Of a stretch of 64,000 nucleotides of DNA, positions 54,201-59,719 are shown one piece after another. This DNA is from Elephas maximus indicus (Eukaryota > Chordata > Mammalia > Proboscidea > Elephantidae), in assembly GCF_024166365.1 (NCBI RefSeq), contig NC_064843.1, positions 58,118,532 through 58,182,531 of the forward strand. Direction: 5' to 3'. The notes below the pieces were generated by a model that worked only from the letters and a program-made list of their open reading frames with translations, searched no databases and had not been told where the DNA came from. The stretch's first letter is position 1. Each line of letters begins with the position of its first letter. A program made the translations under genes and the position numbers.

Positions 54201-56035
54201 TCGGCCTTTTTGCCCTGGTTCTGGGCCCCCTCGGCCTTTTTGCCCTGGTTCTGGGCCCCCTCGGCCTTTTTGCCCTGGTTCTGGGACCCCTCGGCCTTTT
54301 TGCCCTGGTTCTGGGACCCCTCGGCCTTTTTGCCCTGGTTCTGGGACCCCTCGGCCTTTTTGCCCTGGTTCTGGGCCCCCTCGGCCTTTTTGCCCTGGTT
54401 CTGGGCCCCCTCGGCCTTTTTGCCCTGGTTCTGGGCCCCCTCGGCCTTTTTGCCCTGGTTCTGGGACCCCTCGGCCTTTTTGCCCTGGTTCTGGGCCCCC
54501 TCGGCCTTTTTGCCCTGGTTCTGGGACCCCTCGGCCTTTTTGCCCTGGTTCTGGGACCCCTCGGCCTTTTTGCCCTGGTTCTGGGACCCCTCGGCCTTTT
54601 TGCCCTGATTGGGGGTCCCCTCTACTTTTTTGCTCTGGTTGGGGCTCCCCTCTGCCTTTTTACCCTGGTTGGGGACTCCTTCTGCTTTTTTGCCCTGGTT
54701 GGGAGCCCCCTCTACCTTCTTGCCCTGGTTGGGGGTCCCTTCCACCTTTTTGCCTTGATTTTGGGCACCCTCTGCCTTTTTACTCTGGTTCTGGGCCCCC
54801 TCTACCTTTTTGCCCTGGTTAGGGGTCCCCTCCCCTTTTTTGCCCTGATTTTGGGCACCTTCTGCCTTTTTGCCCTGGTTCTGGGGCCCCTCTGCCTTTT
54901 TGCCCTGGTTGGGTGTCCCCTCTACTTTTTTACCTTGGTTGAGGGTCCCTTCTTTTCTGCCCTGGTTGGTGGTCCCCTCTCCTTTTTTGCTCTGGTTGGG
55001 GGTCCCCTCTACTTTTTTGCCCTGGTTCTGGATACCCTCTGCCTTTTTGCCCTGATTCTGGGTCCCCTCGGCCTTTTTGCCCTGATTTGGGGTTCCCTCG
55101 GCCTTTTTGCCCTGGTTCTGGACCCCTTCGGCCTTTTTGCCCTGGTTCTGGACCCCTTCTGCCTTTTTGCCCTGGTTGGGATTCCCCTCCACTTTTTTCC
55201 CCTGATTCTGGGCACCTTCTGCCTTTTTGCCTTGATTCTGCGTCCCCTCGGTCTTTTTAACTTGGTTGGAGCTTCCCTCTACCTTTTTGCCCTGGTTGGA
55301 GGTTCGTTCTGCCTTTTTGCCCTGGTTCTGGGTTCCTTCCACCTTTTTGCCCTGGTTCTGGGTTCCTTCCACCTTTTTGCCCTGGTTCTGGGTTCCTTCC
55401 ACCTTTTTGCCCTGGTTGGGGGTTCCCTCTGCCTTTTTGCCCTGAGCTGTGCCAGTGGCTGGGGCACTGGCCTTGGCGCCCACAGGGGGCACAGCCACCA
55501 TAGGCACCTCCTTGGGAGCAGCTTCCAAGATGGCAGCCTTCGAGGTGAGAACCTGGACGGAATTCACTACAGGACTGACTGCTGGTTCCACCTTTGCCAC
55601 TTTTTTCTCCTTCTTCTTCTTGTCTTTAGGAGATGGGGCTGACTTCTCTTGGGGCATGGCTGGTACCGTGGCTACAGGGGCAATGACCACGTGCGGCTGG
55701 ACTGGTGTTGGCATCACTTCCACAGGAGGGGCCCGTGTTGTTTCTTTGAGTAGAATGGTCATGTTGGGGGCTGGCTCATGCTCAGGTATCTTCCCGTTGG
55801 CTTTTTCTTCCTTTTTCTTGGTCTTTCCTTTCTTCTCCACGGTTTTCTCCTTCTTTTTCTTCTCTACTTTCAGGTGATGAGTTTTTGCCATCTCCTTGCG
55901 CTGGTTTGCGAGGGCTTCTTCATACGACGTCTCCTTCATGGAGAAAGTTGACACTAGGAAGATGCCGATGGCAGAGACTACCATGAATCCGCCAAAGACC
56001 ACAACCCCCAAGGTTTGAGTGTCGTAAATATCCAT
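15231..56035 (-). CDS. RRBP1: RRBP1, ribosome-binding protein 1 (p180), 23 coding exons
   Basis: RRBP1 is a rough-ER membrane protein that tethers ribosomes and mRNA and bundles microtubules. The joined model is 4551 nt (1516 residues plus stop), with every boundary GT-AG and in phase. Residues 1-7 are lumenal, about 8-30 form the membrane anchor (LGVVVFGGFMVVSAIGIFLV), and about 48-80 are lysine-rich. Roughly 53 basic decapeptides (NQGKKAEGxQ type) follow, up to about residue 720. From exon 2 onward comes a heptad-rich coiled-coil rod, ending in GDGSSSKEGTSV. The start at 56035 was chosen because it begins the conserved MDIYDTQTL and has A at -3 and G at +4. The common human form is 1410 residues and the canine p180 about 1534, so the length is normal. 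The expansion is mostly repeat number. Confidence 0.97.
15823..15966 (-). CDS. RRBP1: RRBP1 coding exon 22
   Basis: 48 codons, from ERLEKEKKLTSDLGRAATKL to KKLQEQLDKA (residues 1457-1504). This is the end of the coiled-coil rod, with clear heptad leucines. Donor gtgagt. Confidence 0.96.
16095..16215 (+). repeat. MER5-type DNA transposon fragment
   Basis: Contains 'gtagtggccaatgtgggagc' and 'tactgagcacttgaaacgtg', a diverged MER5 end, inside the intron between exons 21 and 22. Confidence 0.65.
16388..16486 (-). CDS. RRBP1: RRBP1 coding exon 21
   Basis: 33 codons, starting AQNAACRLQEELERLRTASP and ending QEAGQLK (residues 1424-1456). The acceptor ends 'gacaag'. Confidence 0.95.
16840..16923 (-). 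CDS. RRBP1: RRBP1 coding exon 20
   Basis: 28 codons, starting LKIQLEQTEAILEGEHTQRQ and ending KLTAEFEE (residues 1396-1423). The donor is the less common gtcagg. Confidence 0.95.
17722..17829 (-). CDS. RRBP1: RRBP1 coding exon 19
   Basis: 36 codons, starting VRQQLSEMKSHVEDAEVVGS and ending EQDPVE (residues 1360-1395). A proline/alanine-rich break interrupts the coiled coil. The donor gttagg has T at +3, so it is weaker than its neighbours. Confidence 0.94.
18829..18870. repeat. CA/TG microsatellite, imperfect
   Basis: Alternating purine-pyrimidine tract made of 'cacacacatgtg' style units, in the intron between exons 18 and 19. Confidence 0.9.
18914..18997 (-). CDS. RRBP1: RRBP1 coding exon 18
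   Basis: 28 codons, LRQLLLESQSQLDAAKSEAQ to KQSDELAL (residues 1332-1359), which match my recollection of human residue for residue. Donor gtaagt. Confidence 0.96.
19484..19812. repeat. Intronic minisatellite beside the RRBP1 exon 17 donor
   Basis: Ten imperfect units of about 30-39 bp, each containing 'cctgggtggg' or 'cctgggtagg' and most a 'gagtggac' block. They form an alternating higher-order pair of roughly 66-69 bp. On the RRBP1 sense strand each unit reads as a pyrimidine-rich 'cccacccag' or 'cctacccag'. Confidence 0.92.
19823..19918 (-). CDS. RRBP1: RRBP1 coding exon 17
   Basis: 32 codons, starting VREHTSHLEAELEKHMAAAS and ending YAKEVAG (residues 1300-1331). The donor gtgagt is consensus, and the minisatellite begins about ten bases into the intron. 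Confidence 0.95.
20562..20633 (-). CDS. RRBP1: RRBP1 coding exon 16
   Basis: 24 codons, starting SRVKVKHLEEIVERLRGELE and ending SADQ (residues 1276-1299). Confidence 0.95.
21079..21171 (-). CDS. RRBP1: RRBP1 coding exon 15
   Basis: 31 codons, starting EGMLRDLQKSVEEEEQVWKA and ending EEELQK (residues 1245-1275). Confidence 0.95.
21763..21852 (-). CDS. RRBP1: RRBP1 coding exon 14
   Basis: 30 codons, starting DLASRLQEAEDAQNTLQAEC and ending SILAET (residues 1215-1244). Confidence 0.95.
21939..22022 (-). CDS. RRBP1: RRBP1 coding exon 13
   Basis: 28 codons, starting NYAEWLRELQEKGSELRKQP and ending PAPTEPSP (residues 1187-1214). It has a proline-rich break in the rod and is the most diverged rod exon by my comparison with remembered human sequence. 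Confidence 0.95.
22109..22201 (-). CDS. RRBP1: RRBP1 coding exon 12
   Basis: 31 codons, starting EESERQLHLTETQTREALQS and ending ELTAISHQ (residues 1156-1186). Confidence 0.95.
22690..22795 (-). repeat. MIR-like fragment
   Basis: 'gatggcgaaacaggctcagt' followed by 'gaggctcagagact' resembles a reversed MIR core ('gatgaggaaactgaggc...'). It is weak and short. Confidence 0.45.
24018..24061 (+). repeat. Purine-rich simple repeat
   Basis: A run of gaaa/ggaa/gggagg units with no pyrimidines, in the intron between exons 11 and 12. Confidence 0.9.
24172..24264 (-). CDS. RRBP1: RRBP1 coding exon 11
   Basis: 31 codons, starting DLREKNWKAMEALSTAERAC and ending RSLTQAK (residues 1125-1155). The donor is gtcagc, a weaker form. 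The acceptor tract is an unbroken run of C with few T. Confidence 0.95.
24769..24859 (-). CDS. RRBP1: RRBP1 coding exon 10
   Basis: 91 nt: the last base of Arg1094, then LQELESQVSSLEKEATELRE to QQKVKNN (residues 1095-1124). It has regular coiled-coil heptads. Confidence 0.95.
24860..27524 (-). other. RRBP1: RRBP1 intron between coding exons 9 and 10
   Basis: This GT-AG intron is 2665 bases long and GC-rich. I see no recognisable transposon or exon. Apparent open frames reflect base composition. Confidence 0.8.
27525..27559 (-). CDS. RRBP1: RRBP1 coding exon 9 (35 nt)
   Basis: A microexon encoding ASQAEADQQHA and two bases of Arg (residues 1083-1094). Acceptor 'ctgttccag', donor gtaagc. Human, as I recall, reads AQDVQASQAEAD across this junction. 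Here it reads AQASQAEAD, three residues fewer. Confidence 0.92.
27676..27845 (-). CDS. RRBP1: RRBP1 coding exon 8
   Basis: 170 nt: completes Glu1026, then LYSKLQSSEAEVKSKCEELG through QLTERIRSIEALLEAGQARD and AQ (residues 1027-1082). The donor is gtcagc, a weaker form. The next intron is only 116 bases. Confidence 0.95.
27846..29559 (-). other. RRBP1: RRBP1 intron between coding exons 7 and 8
   Basis: This GT-AG intron is 1714 bases long. It contains a hAT-like DNA transposon relic (28798-28975). Nothing else is recognised. Confidence 0.8.
28798..28975. repeat. hAT-Charlie-like DNA transposon relic
   Basis: It starts 'caggggtcagccaactacg' and continues 'gactgtctgtggctgctttt', then 'accatgtggcccaggaagc'. 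This matches the widespread 'caggggtcggcaaac' type hAT element. I am not certain of the family name. Confidence 0.6.
29560..29698 (-). CDS. RRBP1: RRBP1 coding exon 7
   Basis: 139 nt, from ASHKENEEALQKRLDEVSRE to EKAQEQQQQMA plus one base of Glu1026 (residues 980-1025). The CAG-rich run encodes QEQQQQ. Donor gtgagg. Confidence 0.95.
31045..31278. repeat. 59-bp tandem repeat, four copies
   Basis: Four successive units begin 'ccacactagacaaccccaga' or the variant with 'ctgg'. They contain 'gagccaggctcgtgctatg' and end 'cagatttcataaag' type sequence. The two central units are almost identical to each other. The outer two are more diverged. Confidence 0.95.
31580..32072 (+). mobile_element. Solo LTR, MaLR/ERVL-like
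   Basis: A 493-bp element beginning 'tgtcatggattgaattgtgt' and ending 'actagatgactaagaca', so TG...CA. It has an AATAAA near the 3' end ('gagagaataaatttctc'). The flanks are 'cttcc' (31575-31579) and 'cttct' (32073-32077), a 5-bp target duplication with one change. No internal viral genes are present. Confidence 0.82.
32130..32330 (-). repeat. MIR SINE, reversed
   Basis: 'agctggggaaactgaggctt' and 'aagtggcagagtggggcct' match the reverse complement of the MIR core. Confidence 0.75.
32850..33258 (+). repeat. MIR SINE split by an AfroSINE
   Basis: 'gtggcttaacctttctgtgc', 'taagggtaaaatgcaggtag' and, after the AfroSINE, 'aatgcttagcacag' are in MIR order. The insertion interrupts the sequence at 33055/33235. 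Confidence 0.8.
33056..33234 (-). repeat. AfroSINE inserted in MIR, with 8-bp target duplication
   Basis: Minus-strand AfroSINE ('gttgattccaactcatcgcg', 'ggttagcagccatgcctctt', 'ccactgtgccaccagggttt'). The MIR sequence 'aatgctta' is present at both 33048-33055 and 33235-33242. Confidence 0.93.
33433..33586 (-). CDS. RRBP1: RRBP1 coding exon 6
   Basis: 154 nt: the last base of Lys928, then QNAELAKLRQELSKVSKELV through EEQQRKALEAKAVVFESHVL and QLK (residues 929-979). Acceptor 'gtcttgcag', donor gtgggt. Confidence 0.96.
33587..35804 (-). other. RRBP1: RRBP1 intron between coding exons 5 and 6
   Basis: This GT-AG intron is 2218 bases long and GC-rich, with no repeat or exon that I can name. Confidence 0.8.
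35805..35923 (-). CDS. RRBP1: RRBP1 coding exon 5
   Basis: 119 nt encoding VRTLQEQLENGPNTQLARLQ, QENSILRDALNQATSQVES and two bases of Lys928 (residues 889-927). The donor gtaagt begins after AA of the Lys codon. Confidence 0.96.
35924..36711 (-). other. RRBP1: RRBP1 intron between coding exons 4 and 5
   Basis: This GT-AG intron is 788 bases long, with no recognisable repeat or exon. Confidence 0.8.
36712..36864 (-). CDS. RRBP1: RRBP1 coding exon 4
   Basis: 51 codons, starting ELAAEKAKAAAGEANVKKQL and ending EMQQLQGK (residues 838-888). Acceptor 'acttgtcccag', donor gtgggc. Confidence 0.96.
36865..41891 (-). other. RRBP1: RRBP1 intron between coding exons 3 and 4
   Basis: This GT-AG intron is 5027 bases long. 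It contains a reversed MIR (37925-38090) and an A-rich run near 40438-40460. No exon, RNA gene or AfroSINE is recognised in this unusually repeat-poor stretch. Confidence 0.8.
37925..38090 (-). repeat. MIR-like SINE, reversed
   Basis: 'tcatcgcctccactttagag' followed by 'agctgcaagtggcaggactg' and 'gagacctgaacctgggact' fits a reversed, diverged MIR. Confidence 0.6.
41892..42014 (-). CDS. RRBP1: RRBP1 coding exon 3
   Basis: 41 codons, starting ATQKGDPVTILKRQLEEKEK and ending KSKLRELNK (residues 797-837). Acceptor 'atttatag', donor gtatgg. Confidence 0.96.
42015..42764 (-). other. RRBP1: RRBP1 intron between coding exons 2 and 3
   Basis: This GT-AG intron is 750 bases long, with no recognisable repeat or exon. 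Confidence 0.8.
42765..42913 (-). CDS. RRBP1: RRBP1 coding exon 2
   Basis: 149 nt: completes Val747, then VLEADSPLYLPYKTLVSTLG through EVLSEKAGIVQDTWHK (residues 748-796). Human reads GPPDADGPLYLPYKTL here, so the first few residues have diverged while SPLYLPYKTLVS is conserved. Acceptor 'cgttgcacag', donor gtgggc. Confidence 0.95.
44192..44408 (-). repeat. AfroSINE, long form
   Basis: Reversed AfroSINE with 'gtcaattcttactcatggcg', 'ggattcaaaccgttgaccgt' and 'gccgagcgcttaataaccac'. It has an inserted-looking middle block ('ctttccaaggactgccacag'). Confidence 0.9.
44414..44511 (-). repeat. AfroSINE 3' half
   Basis: 'aaaaaatccactgctgtcga' then 'ccgactcatagcaacccta' and 'gcgcctggcagat'. It has no head, so it is 5'-truncated relative to the element. 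It lies immediately next to the longer copy. Confidence 0.85.
44553..44665 (-). repeat. RTE-type LINE 3' end (AfroSINE partner)
   Basis: 'tgttgctagctgccatccag' then 'ccgactcatggctacc' is the shared AfroSINE/RTE tail. It continues as 'aacaaaacacttccctgtcc' and 'tgcaccatcttcatggttgt', which is the RTE LINE 3' region and is not found in AfroSINEs. Confidence 0.72.
44990..45270 (+). repeat. MER5-type DNA transposon, fairly complete
   Basis: 'caggtagctactgggcacct', 'gaaacatggccagcaaatg', 'ctgactgcatgctgaaataa', 'gtttctttttaccttttaaa' and 'atgtggccactagaaaatt' are in MER5A order. Confidence 0.85.
45650..46160. promoter_or_regulatory. CpG-rich island inside the large RRBP1 intron
   Basis: By eye there are close to 28 CpG in about 500 bases, including 'gcgcgcggc', 'gcggcaggcggac', 'cagcgatcgccc' and 'gaaatcgcccgg'. 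The surrounding intron is CpG-poor. It does not match any repeat I know. Retained CpGs suggest a sequence unmethylated in the germ line, such as an internal promoter or enhancer. That reading is inference. Confidence 0.45.
46650..46830 (+). repeat. MIR SINE
   Basis: 'ttggctccaattccagctc', 'tgtgtccttaggcaagttaa', 'cttgcctcagctacctcaca' and 'tgtaaaatgaggtgac' follow the MIR core in sense. Confidence 0.85.
48861..49026 (+). repeat. AfroSINE, full length, with 12-bp target duplication
   Basis: 'ggtggcgcagtggttaagtg', 'gctaaccaaagggttgtcag', 'gggtcgccatgagtcataat' and a final 'gggtttggtttggttt'. Flanks are 'aatggaactaaa' (48849-48860) and 'aatggaattaaa' (49027-49038). Confidence 0.93.
49041..49098 (+). 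repeat. Tail-only AfroSINE fragment
   Basis: Begins 'cagggtcactgtgagtcgt', then 'aattgactcgacggcactgg' and a T-rich end. Head and middle are absent. It directly follows the downstream target duplication of the full copy. Confidence 0.85.
49128..49830 (+). repeat. AfroSINE split by a later retroposon
   Basis: The 5' part (49128-49251) has 'gctgctaaccgaaaagctgg' and ends 'aaaaagattacagcc'. The 3' part (49723-49830) restarts with the same 15 bases and continues 'ttggaagccctatagggcag' to the T-rich tail. The element is intact apart from the insertion. Confidence 0.9.
49252..49722 (+). mobile_element. Retroposon insertion inside AfroSINE, 15-bp target duplication
   Basis: A 471-bp insert with A-rich 3' end, flanked by perfect copies of 'aaaaagattacagcc' (49237-49251 and 49723-49737). 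It begins 'tgggctccaccagactgagt' and ends 'aaaggacaacaa'. A-tail plus long duplication indicate L1-type mobilisation. It resembles a 5'-truncated 3' end of an afrotherian L1, but I cannot name the subfamily. Confidence 0.82.
50990..51180. repeat. hAT-like DNA transposon relic
   Basis: 'gtgtgctctgtggaccagca', 'agcagcatctcccaggagcc', 'acttgcattttaatgagacc' and 'gtgtgcatcttaaact' resemble the common mammalian element with 'gtgcatcagaatcacctgg'. Family not resolved. Confidence 0.5.
51598..51764 (+). repeat. AfroSINE, full length
   Basis: 'ggagccctggcagcgcagtg', 'gttaagcattcagatgctag', 'gagttggaattgactcgaca', 'gggtttggtttttttttt'. A near-consensus, probably young copy. Confidence 0.93.
53240..53735 (+). 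repeat. MaLR-type LTR (MLT1-like), degraded
   Basis: 'ccttgtgtatacaccttttc', 'ggtcacctgacttgttccgg', 'agcaagaataaatgagtgct' and 'gttgtaagccactgaaattg' follow the usual order of an MLT1-class LTR, with AATAAA near the end. It lies about 60 bases from the RRBP1 exon 1 donor. Confidence 0.6.
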
Positions 56036-56056
56036 CCTGGCTTGCTTTCCTTTCAC
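53797..56056 (-). CDS. RRBP1: RRBP1 first coding exon (anchor and decapeptide array), with 21 nt of 5' UTR
   Basis: The acceptor is 'gtacttggcag', and the exon runs from 56056 to 53797 with donor gtgagt. The ATG is at 56035-56033, so 21 nt are untranslated. That leader has no stop in frame with the ATG. Residues 1-746 comprise the membrane anchor, a lysine-rich segment, a proline/alanine/valine-rich linker (about 90-190), the decapeptide array, and a KKKSKKKSEP end before the splice. Human splice forms that lack the array are known. I did not identify the internal sites here. Confidence 0.96.
53880..55450 (-). repeat. RRBP1: 30-bp coding tandem repeat (about 53 decapeptides)
   Basis: Units encode NQGKKAEGxx with substitutions at A/V/G/T and in the last two positions (TP, TQ, AQ, SQ, VQ, SP). 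One unit near 54949-54975 is nine residues (NQGRKEGTL). The units from 54211 to 54600 are identical at DNA level except for one site. The array is thought to bind ribosomes and mRNA through its positive charge. Confidence 0.96.
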
Positions 56057-57180
56057 CTGCCAAGTACATACAGAGGTTAATCTTGTGTAGAAATGGAGGC
56101 ATTAGGCAGTTTCCAGCCCCAGTCCCACCCCTACCCCCAAACTTAAAAAAGAAAAAAAGAGGTTTTTTTTTCTTTTTTTATAAGGTTCCATTAATTCTTC
56201 CTTCAGACTAATAAATTAAGAAAAGAAACAAACGCATGCAATCTCTGATGTCATGCATTCTTACCTTCCCCTCTTTACAAGTGAATGATTTTTACCCAAG
56301 CCATGAGAAGTCCCTACTAGTGTCGGGAGATAGGAAGTAACAGTAAAGAGACGGCAACGTGCTCACTGGGCAGGTAATGCCCAGCAGGCTCAGAAGTCAA
56401 GATCTCAATTCAAGATGTTCTCTACTGTTCTCGACCACAAGTGCAGACCAAGTGTGTGGGACAAGGGGGGAGTGGTGGGGACGGAGGCAAAAAAGGCCCA
56501 CCTGAATCCATAAGCAGCTGCCACCCAGCCACAGCTGAATATTGAAGGAATGTGAGCATGGTGGTGATGGATCTTCTTGATTTTTCACGTTAGGTCAGAA
56601 ATTTCTTTTCCCCCTTAACATGAAATTTACTGATTTAAAAAATACCACTTGAGCCATATAAAACCTTTCTGCACGCTTTCGGCCACGTGCATTTTGGCCA
56701 GGAAGTGCCCATTATGCCATCTCTGCTCTGCTGCCTCCTTCCCCAGTGCCGATAAACGGAACTACTCAGATAGAGACCTTTGTATCACGATCCTTAAAAG
56801 TGATCAAGATTTTGGAGAGGGAAAAGGGACCTTTGCCAGTGATAACTCTTGAGGAGTTTTAGAAGCTGCAATGTGCATACTGGGCAACAGGAGAAGGAGT
56901 CTTGGAGAGCCCATCAAATGACAGGCTCCACGTCTGGAATCACAAAGAGCTGGAGAAGGAAGGGACTCTGTGCCTGGTGTAACACCCTGAACCAAGAGGA
57001 TGACCCACCCATTCTGTCTGTGGATCGAAGTCCAAAGGATCACAGGTAGCCGGGTCGCACCTCCTTGGCTGACAGCCCAGGCTCTGTTCAACCACTTCAA
57101 GGAGAGCGTCAAGAGGCACCTCTATTTATTTGTATAGACCCAGGTTTTATTAACTGATTTTGACGCTATTATCACATCCC

Positions 57181-57344
57181 CGGAAACCCTGGTGGCTCAG
57201 TGGTTAAGAGCTTTGGCTGCTAACCAAAAGGTGGGCAGTTCGAATCCACCAGGCACTCCTTGGAAACCCTATGGGGCAGTTCTACTCTGTTCTGTAGGGT
57301 CGCTATGAGTCGGCATCGACTCGACGGCAATGGGTTTTTGGTTT
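57181..57344 (+). repeat. AfroSINE, full length, with target duplication
   Basis: 'ggtggctcagtggttaagag', 'gctaaccaaaaggtgggcag', 'cgctatgagtcggcatcgac', 'ggcaatgggtttttggttt'. Flanks are 'atcacatccc' (57171-57180) and 'atcacattccc' (57345-57355). Confidence 0.94.
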
Positions 57345-57355
57345 ATCACATTCCC

Positions 57356-57414
57356 AACTCACAGTCACCATGAGTTGGAATCTACTCAATGGCAATGGGT
57401 TTGGTTGGTTTGGT
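57356..57414 (+). repeat. Tail-only AfroSINE insertion with its own 11-bp flanks
   Basis: 'cagtcaccatgagttggaat', 'ctactcaatggcaatgggtt', 'tggttggtttggt'. It sits between two perfect copies of 'atcacattccc' (57345-57355 and 57415-57425). Confidence 0.9.
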
Positions 57415-59719
57415 ATCACATTCCCAGTTCCCTGACCTAGGGAGAGTGAAAAGCAGAGCCTAGCGCCCCTAAAGAAAATTGGCCATGAAATTAGTGACAC
57501 ATTGGGAGTGCAGGAAGGGGCGGACGAGGGGTAGTGGAAAGGGGAGAGAGCGCAACAGGCCTTCCTCTGGCATTAACCCTCCAAGGCCTTGAGATGGTGT
57601 GTGGTAGGTCAGGTCTGGGCTTGATAGTGCCTTAAAAGTTGAGGTTATTTTTCCAGTTGGAGTAGGGGAGAGAAATAGAGTGGGGATTTCTAAACAACAT
57701 ATATGAAATCCATATTCTGACACTAGGGTGTCTGAAAGAATTTTTAATGTCTAAGTATTATGTTCTAAGAAAATCACTCTCATCAGAAAACAGAAGCACA
57801 ATTTCCCTGCCCCTATCTAACAAAACCCTTACGAGAGGGTTTCGTACCCTCACTACAAAAATTAGGCTCTCTCTCCATGTTGACAGCTCCATCACCAACA
57901 GCTGGAATGTTTATTTCACCCTCAGGCTATCACCTTGGTGTAGCAGGACCACATCAAGCACTTTCATTCCGGTCGTAACCCCTGCAAGCGAAATCCGCAG
58001 TGAGCTTGTGAAGGCTTTCTAGTCCTGGGTGAGGTGGCGTTTGTGTTTTCAAGTGGATTCTGACCTCTGGCTGTGGGCATCAAGGGCCACGATTCAGAGC
58101 TAGGGCTCCCTCACGTACGATCATCAAGAGAGGGCGTCACAAGTTAACCTTACCAGGAACACACACGCGAGCTAGGACTTGAGATAAGAAATCCGCACCC
58201 TGCTCAGCCTTGGATCAACCCAGCACGCAGGGACAAAAAGGCTCAGAACATTCTATGGTCAACTCCTACCCCTTGTGGAAATTCACCAACAGAAACTCTG
58301 GGTCCTCTCAAAGACCTCTCAGAACTTCGCCAACAGGGACCCATTCAGGTACAAAAATGATGTCATAGCCACTATATCCACCTCGATTTGGATGACGAAA
58401 ATCCTTTAAAACATTCCCCTTTGCCAGAAGTCGACTAACACCAGGGGCCTGGGTCACCTTGGCCAAGGCTCCCTGACAATTATGTGCTAGAGGGGTGGTC
58501 TCCACCCTTGGCAGTGATCACCAGACCCAGGCACTGTGTCCACCTGAGGACCGCACAGCTGTTTCCCCTCATGGTTTACAGCTTCTAAACTTGAGCAGAA
58601 AAGCCAGGGTTGGAAAACCAGCCTTTAATCTCAGCCAAGTTGGTCAAACATGTGCTACAAAAATACCTCCTCTGTTGGGAGCACACCATGGAGAAAAGCC
58701 AACGTGGGAGAAGATATTCCCTCCGCCATGCACACAATGTCTCCCAACTCGTGCAGAGCAGGCTGCTTTAAAAAAAAAATTATATCCCCACCAACTTCTG
58801 AGTTAGAATTTTTTAAATCTTTCACACGAAAATGAAGGTCCCTAGTCTGAACATTTAAGGATGAGACAAGATCACTAACAGCAAAGAAACCTAAATGAAA
58901 GCCAGCCTTTCTGCTGCCTGCAGAGGCAGACCGAGCAGTGCAAACCCTCCGCGAGGAGGTGATTACCCAGAGGAACAATAACCCGATAGGCCTCCTCTCC
59001 AATACGCTCCCCACCTTGATAAAAGGACCTGCAGCAGTGATCTCCCCCGCCATGCTCTGGTGGGCAATGAATTAGGCCAGATGTGGGCCTACCTACACTT
59101 GATCACAAAGAATCTACATTTGGTAAATTCCAGAAACATCTATAAAACATGTAATCTACGTACTTGTTATTGCTACCCTTACGATGGTATATGCTTAGGA
59201 TGCACAGCTAAAAAGATTATACGAAGACCCACGAGAGGAGGACACAGGCTATACCCAGAGCATGGGGGGCCAGGGAGGTGGGACCACTTACAGGTTCAAC
59301 TGGCTAGAGCCCACAGGCCCACCTCTAGTGTTCTAAGGTGAAGTGTTTAAATCAGGAGAATGGCCCTCCTGTTCTCAGAGGGTAGGAATCAGGGGAACAA
59401 AAATAAATGGAAGCCCCATCCTCTGTAAACATGGAATATATCTGCTAACTCTTGTAGCCCCAGCCAAAACAGTTCAGTCCACTTTGGCAATTGGAATGTG
59501 GGCAGGTTCTGTAAAAGGACCCTCACGAGCAAGCCAGGGGCCTGGTCTCACCACTAACCAACTGCTCCACTTGGAGAAGGTGTGGGGTAGGAGTGTGCCG
59601 GGGAGATGAGGGCTGCTGCCAAAGAGAAGCTGCCAGACTGATTTTCTGGGCACACACTGACTTATCAGGAAGGATCAAAAATAAAACAGAGACCCTGGCT
59701 GATATGGCTGCATCAGGAT

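Noticed and set aside
54210-54608. Second + strand frame (PWFWAPSAFL type repeat)
   Set aside because: Another frame of the same array, explained in the same way.
54005-55642. Long + strand frame encoding hydrophobic decapeptides
   Set aside because: It is the exact antisense of the RRBP1 array. The openness follows from repeating a 30-bp unit, so I did not list it as a gene.
56036-56056. In-frame upstream GTG extension of RRBP1 (seven codons)
   Set aside because: Conserved RRBP1 starts at MDIYDTQTL, where the ATG has a strong context. The open leader may simply lack a stop by chance.
58655-59053. 132-codon minus frame upstream of RRBP1, considered as a 5' exon
   Set aside because: No splice evidence links it to the acceptor at 56057, and the RRBP1 ATG with its strong context already lies in the next exon.
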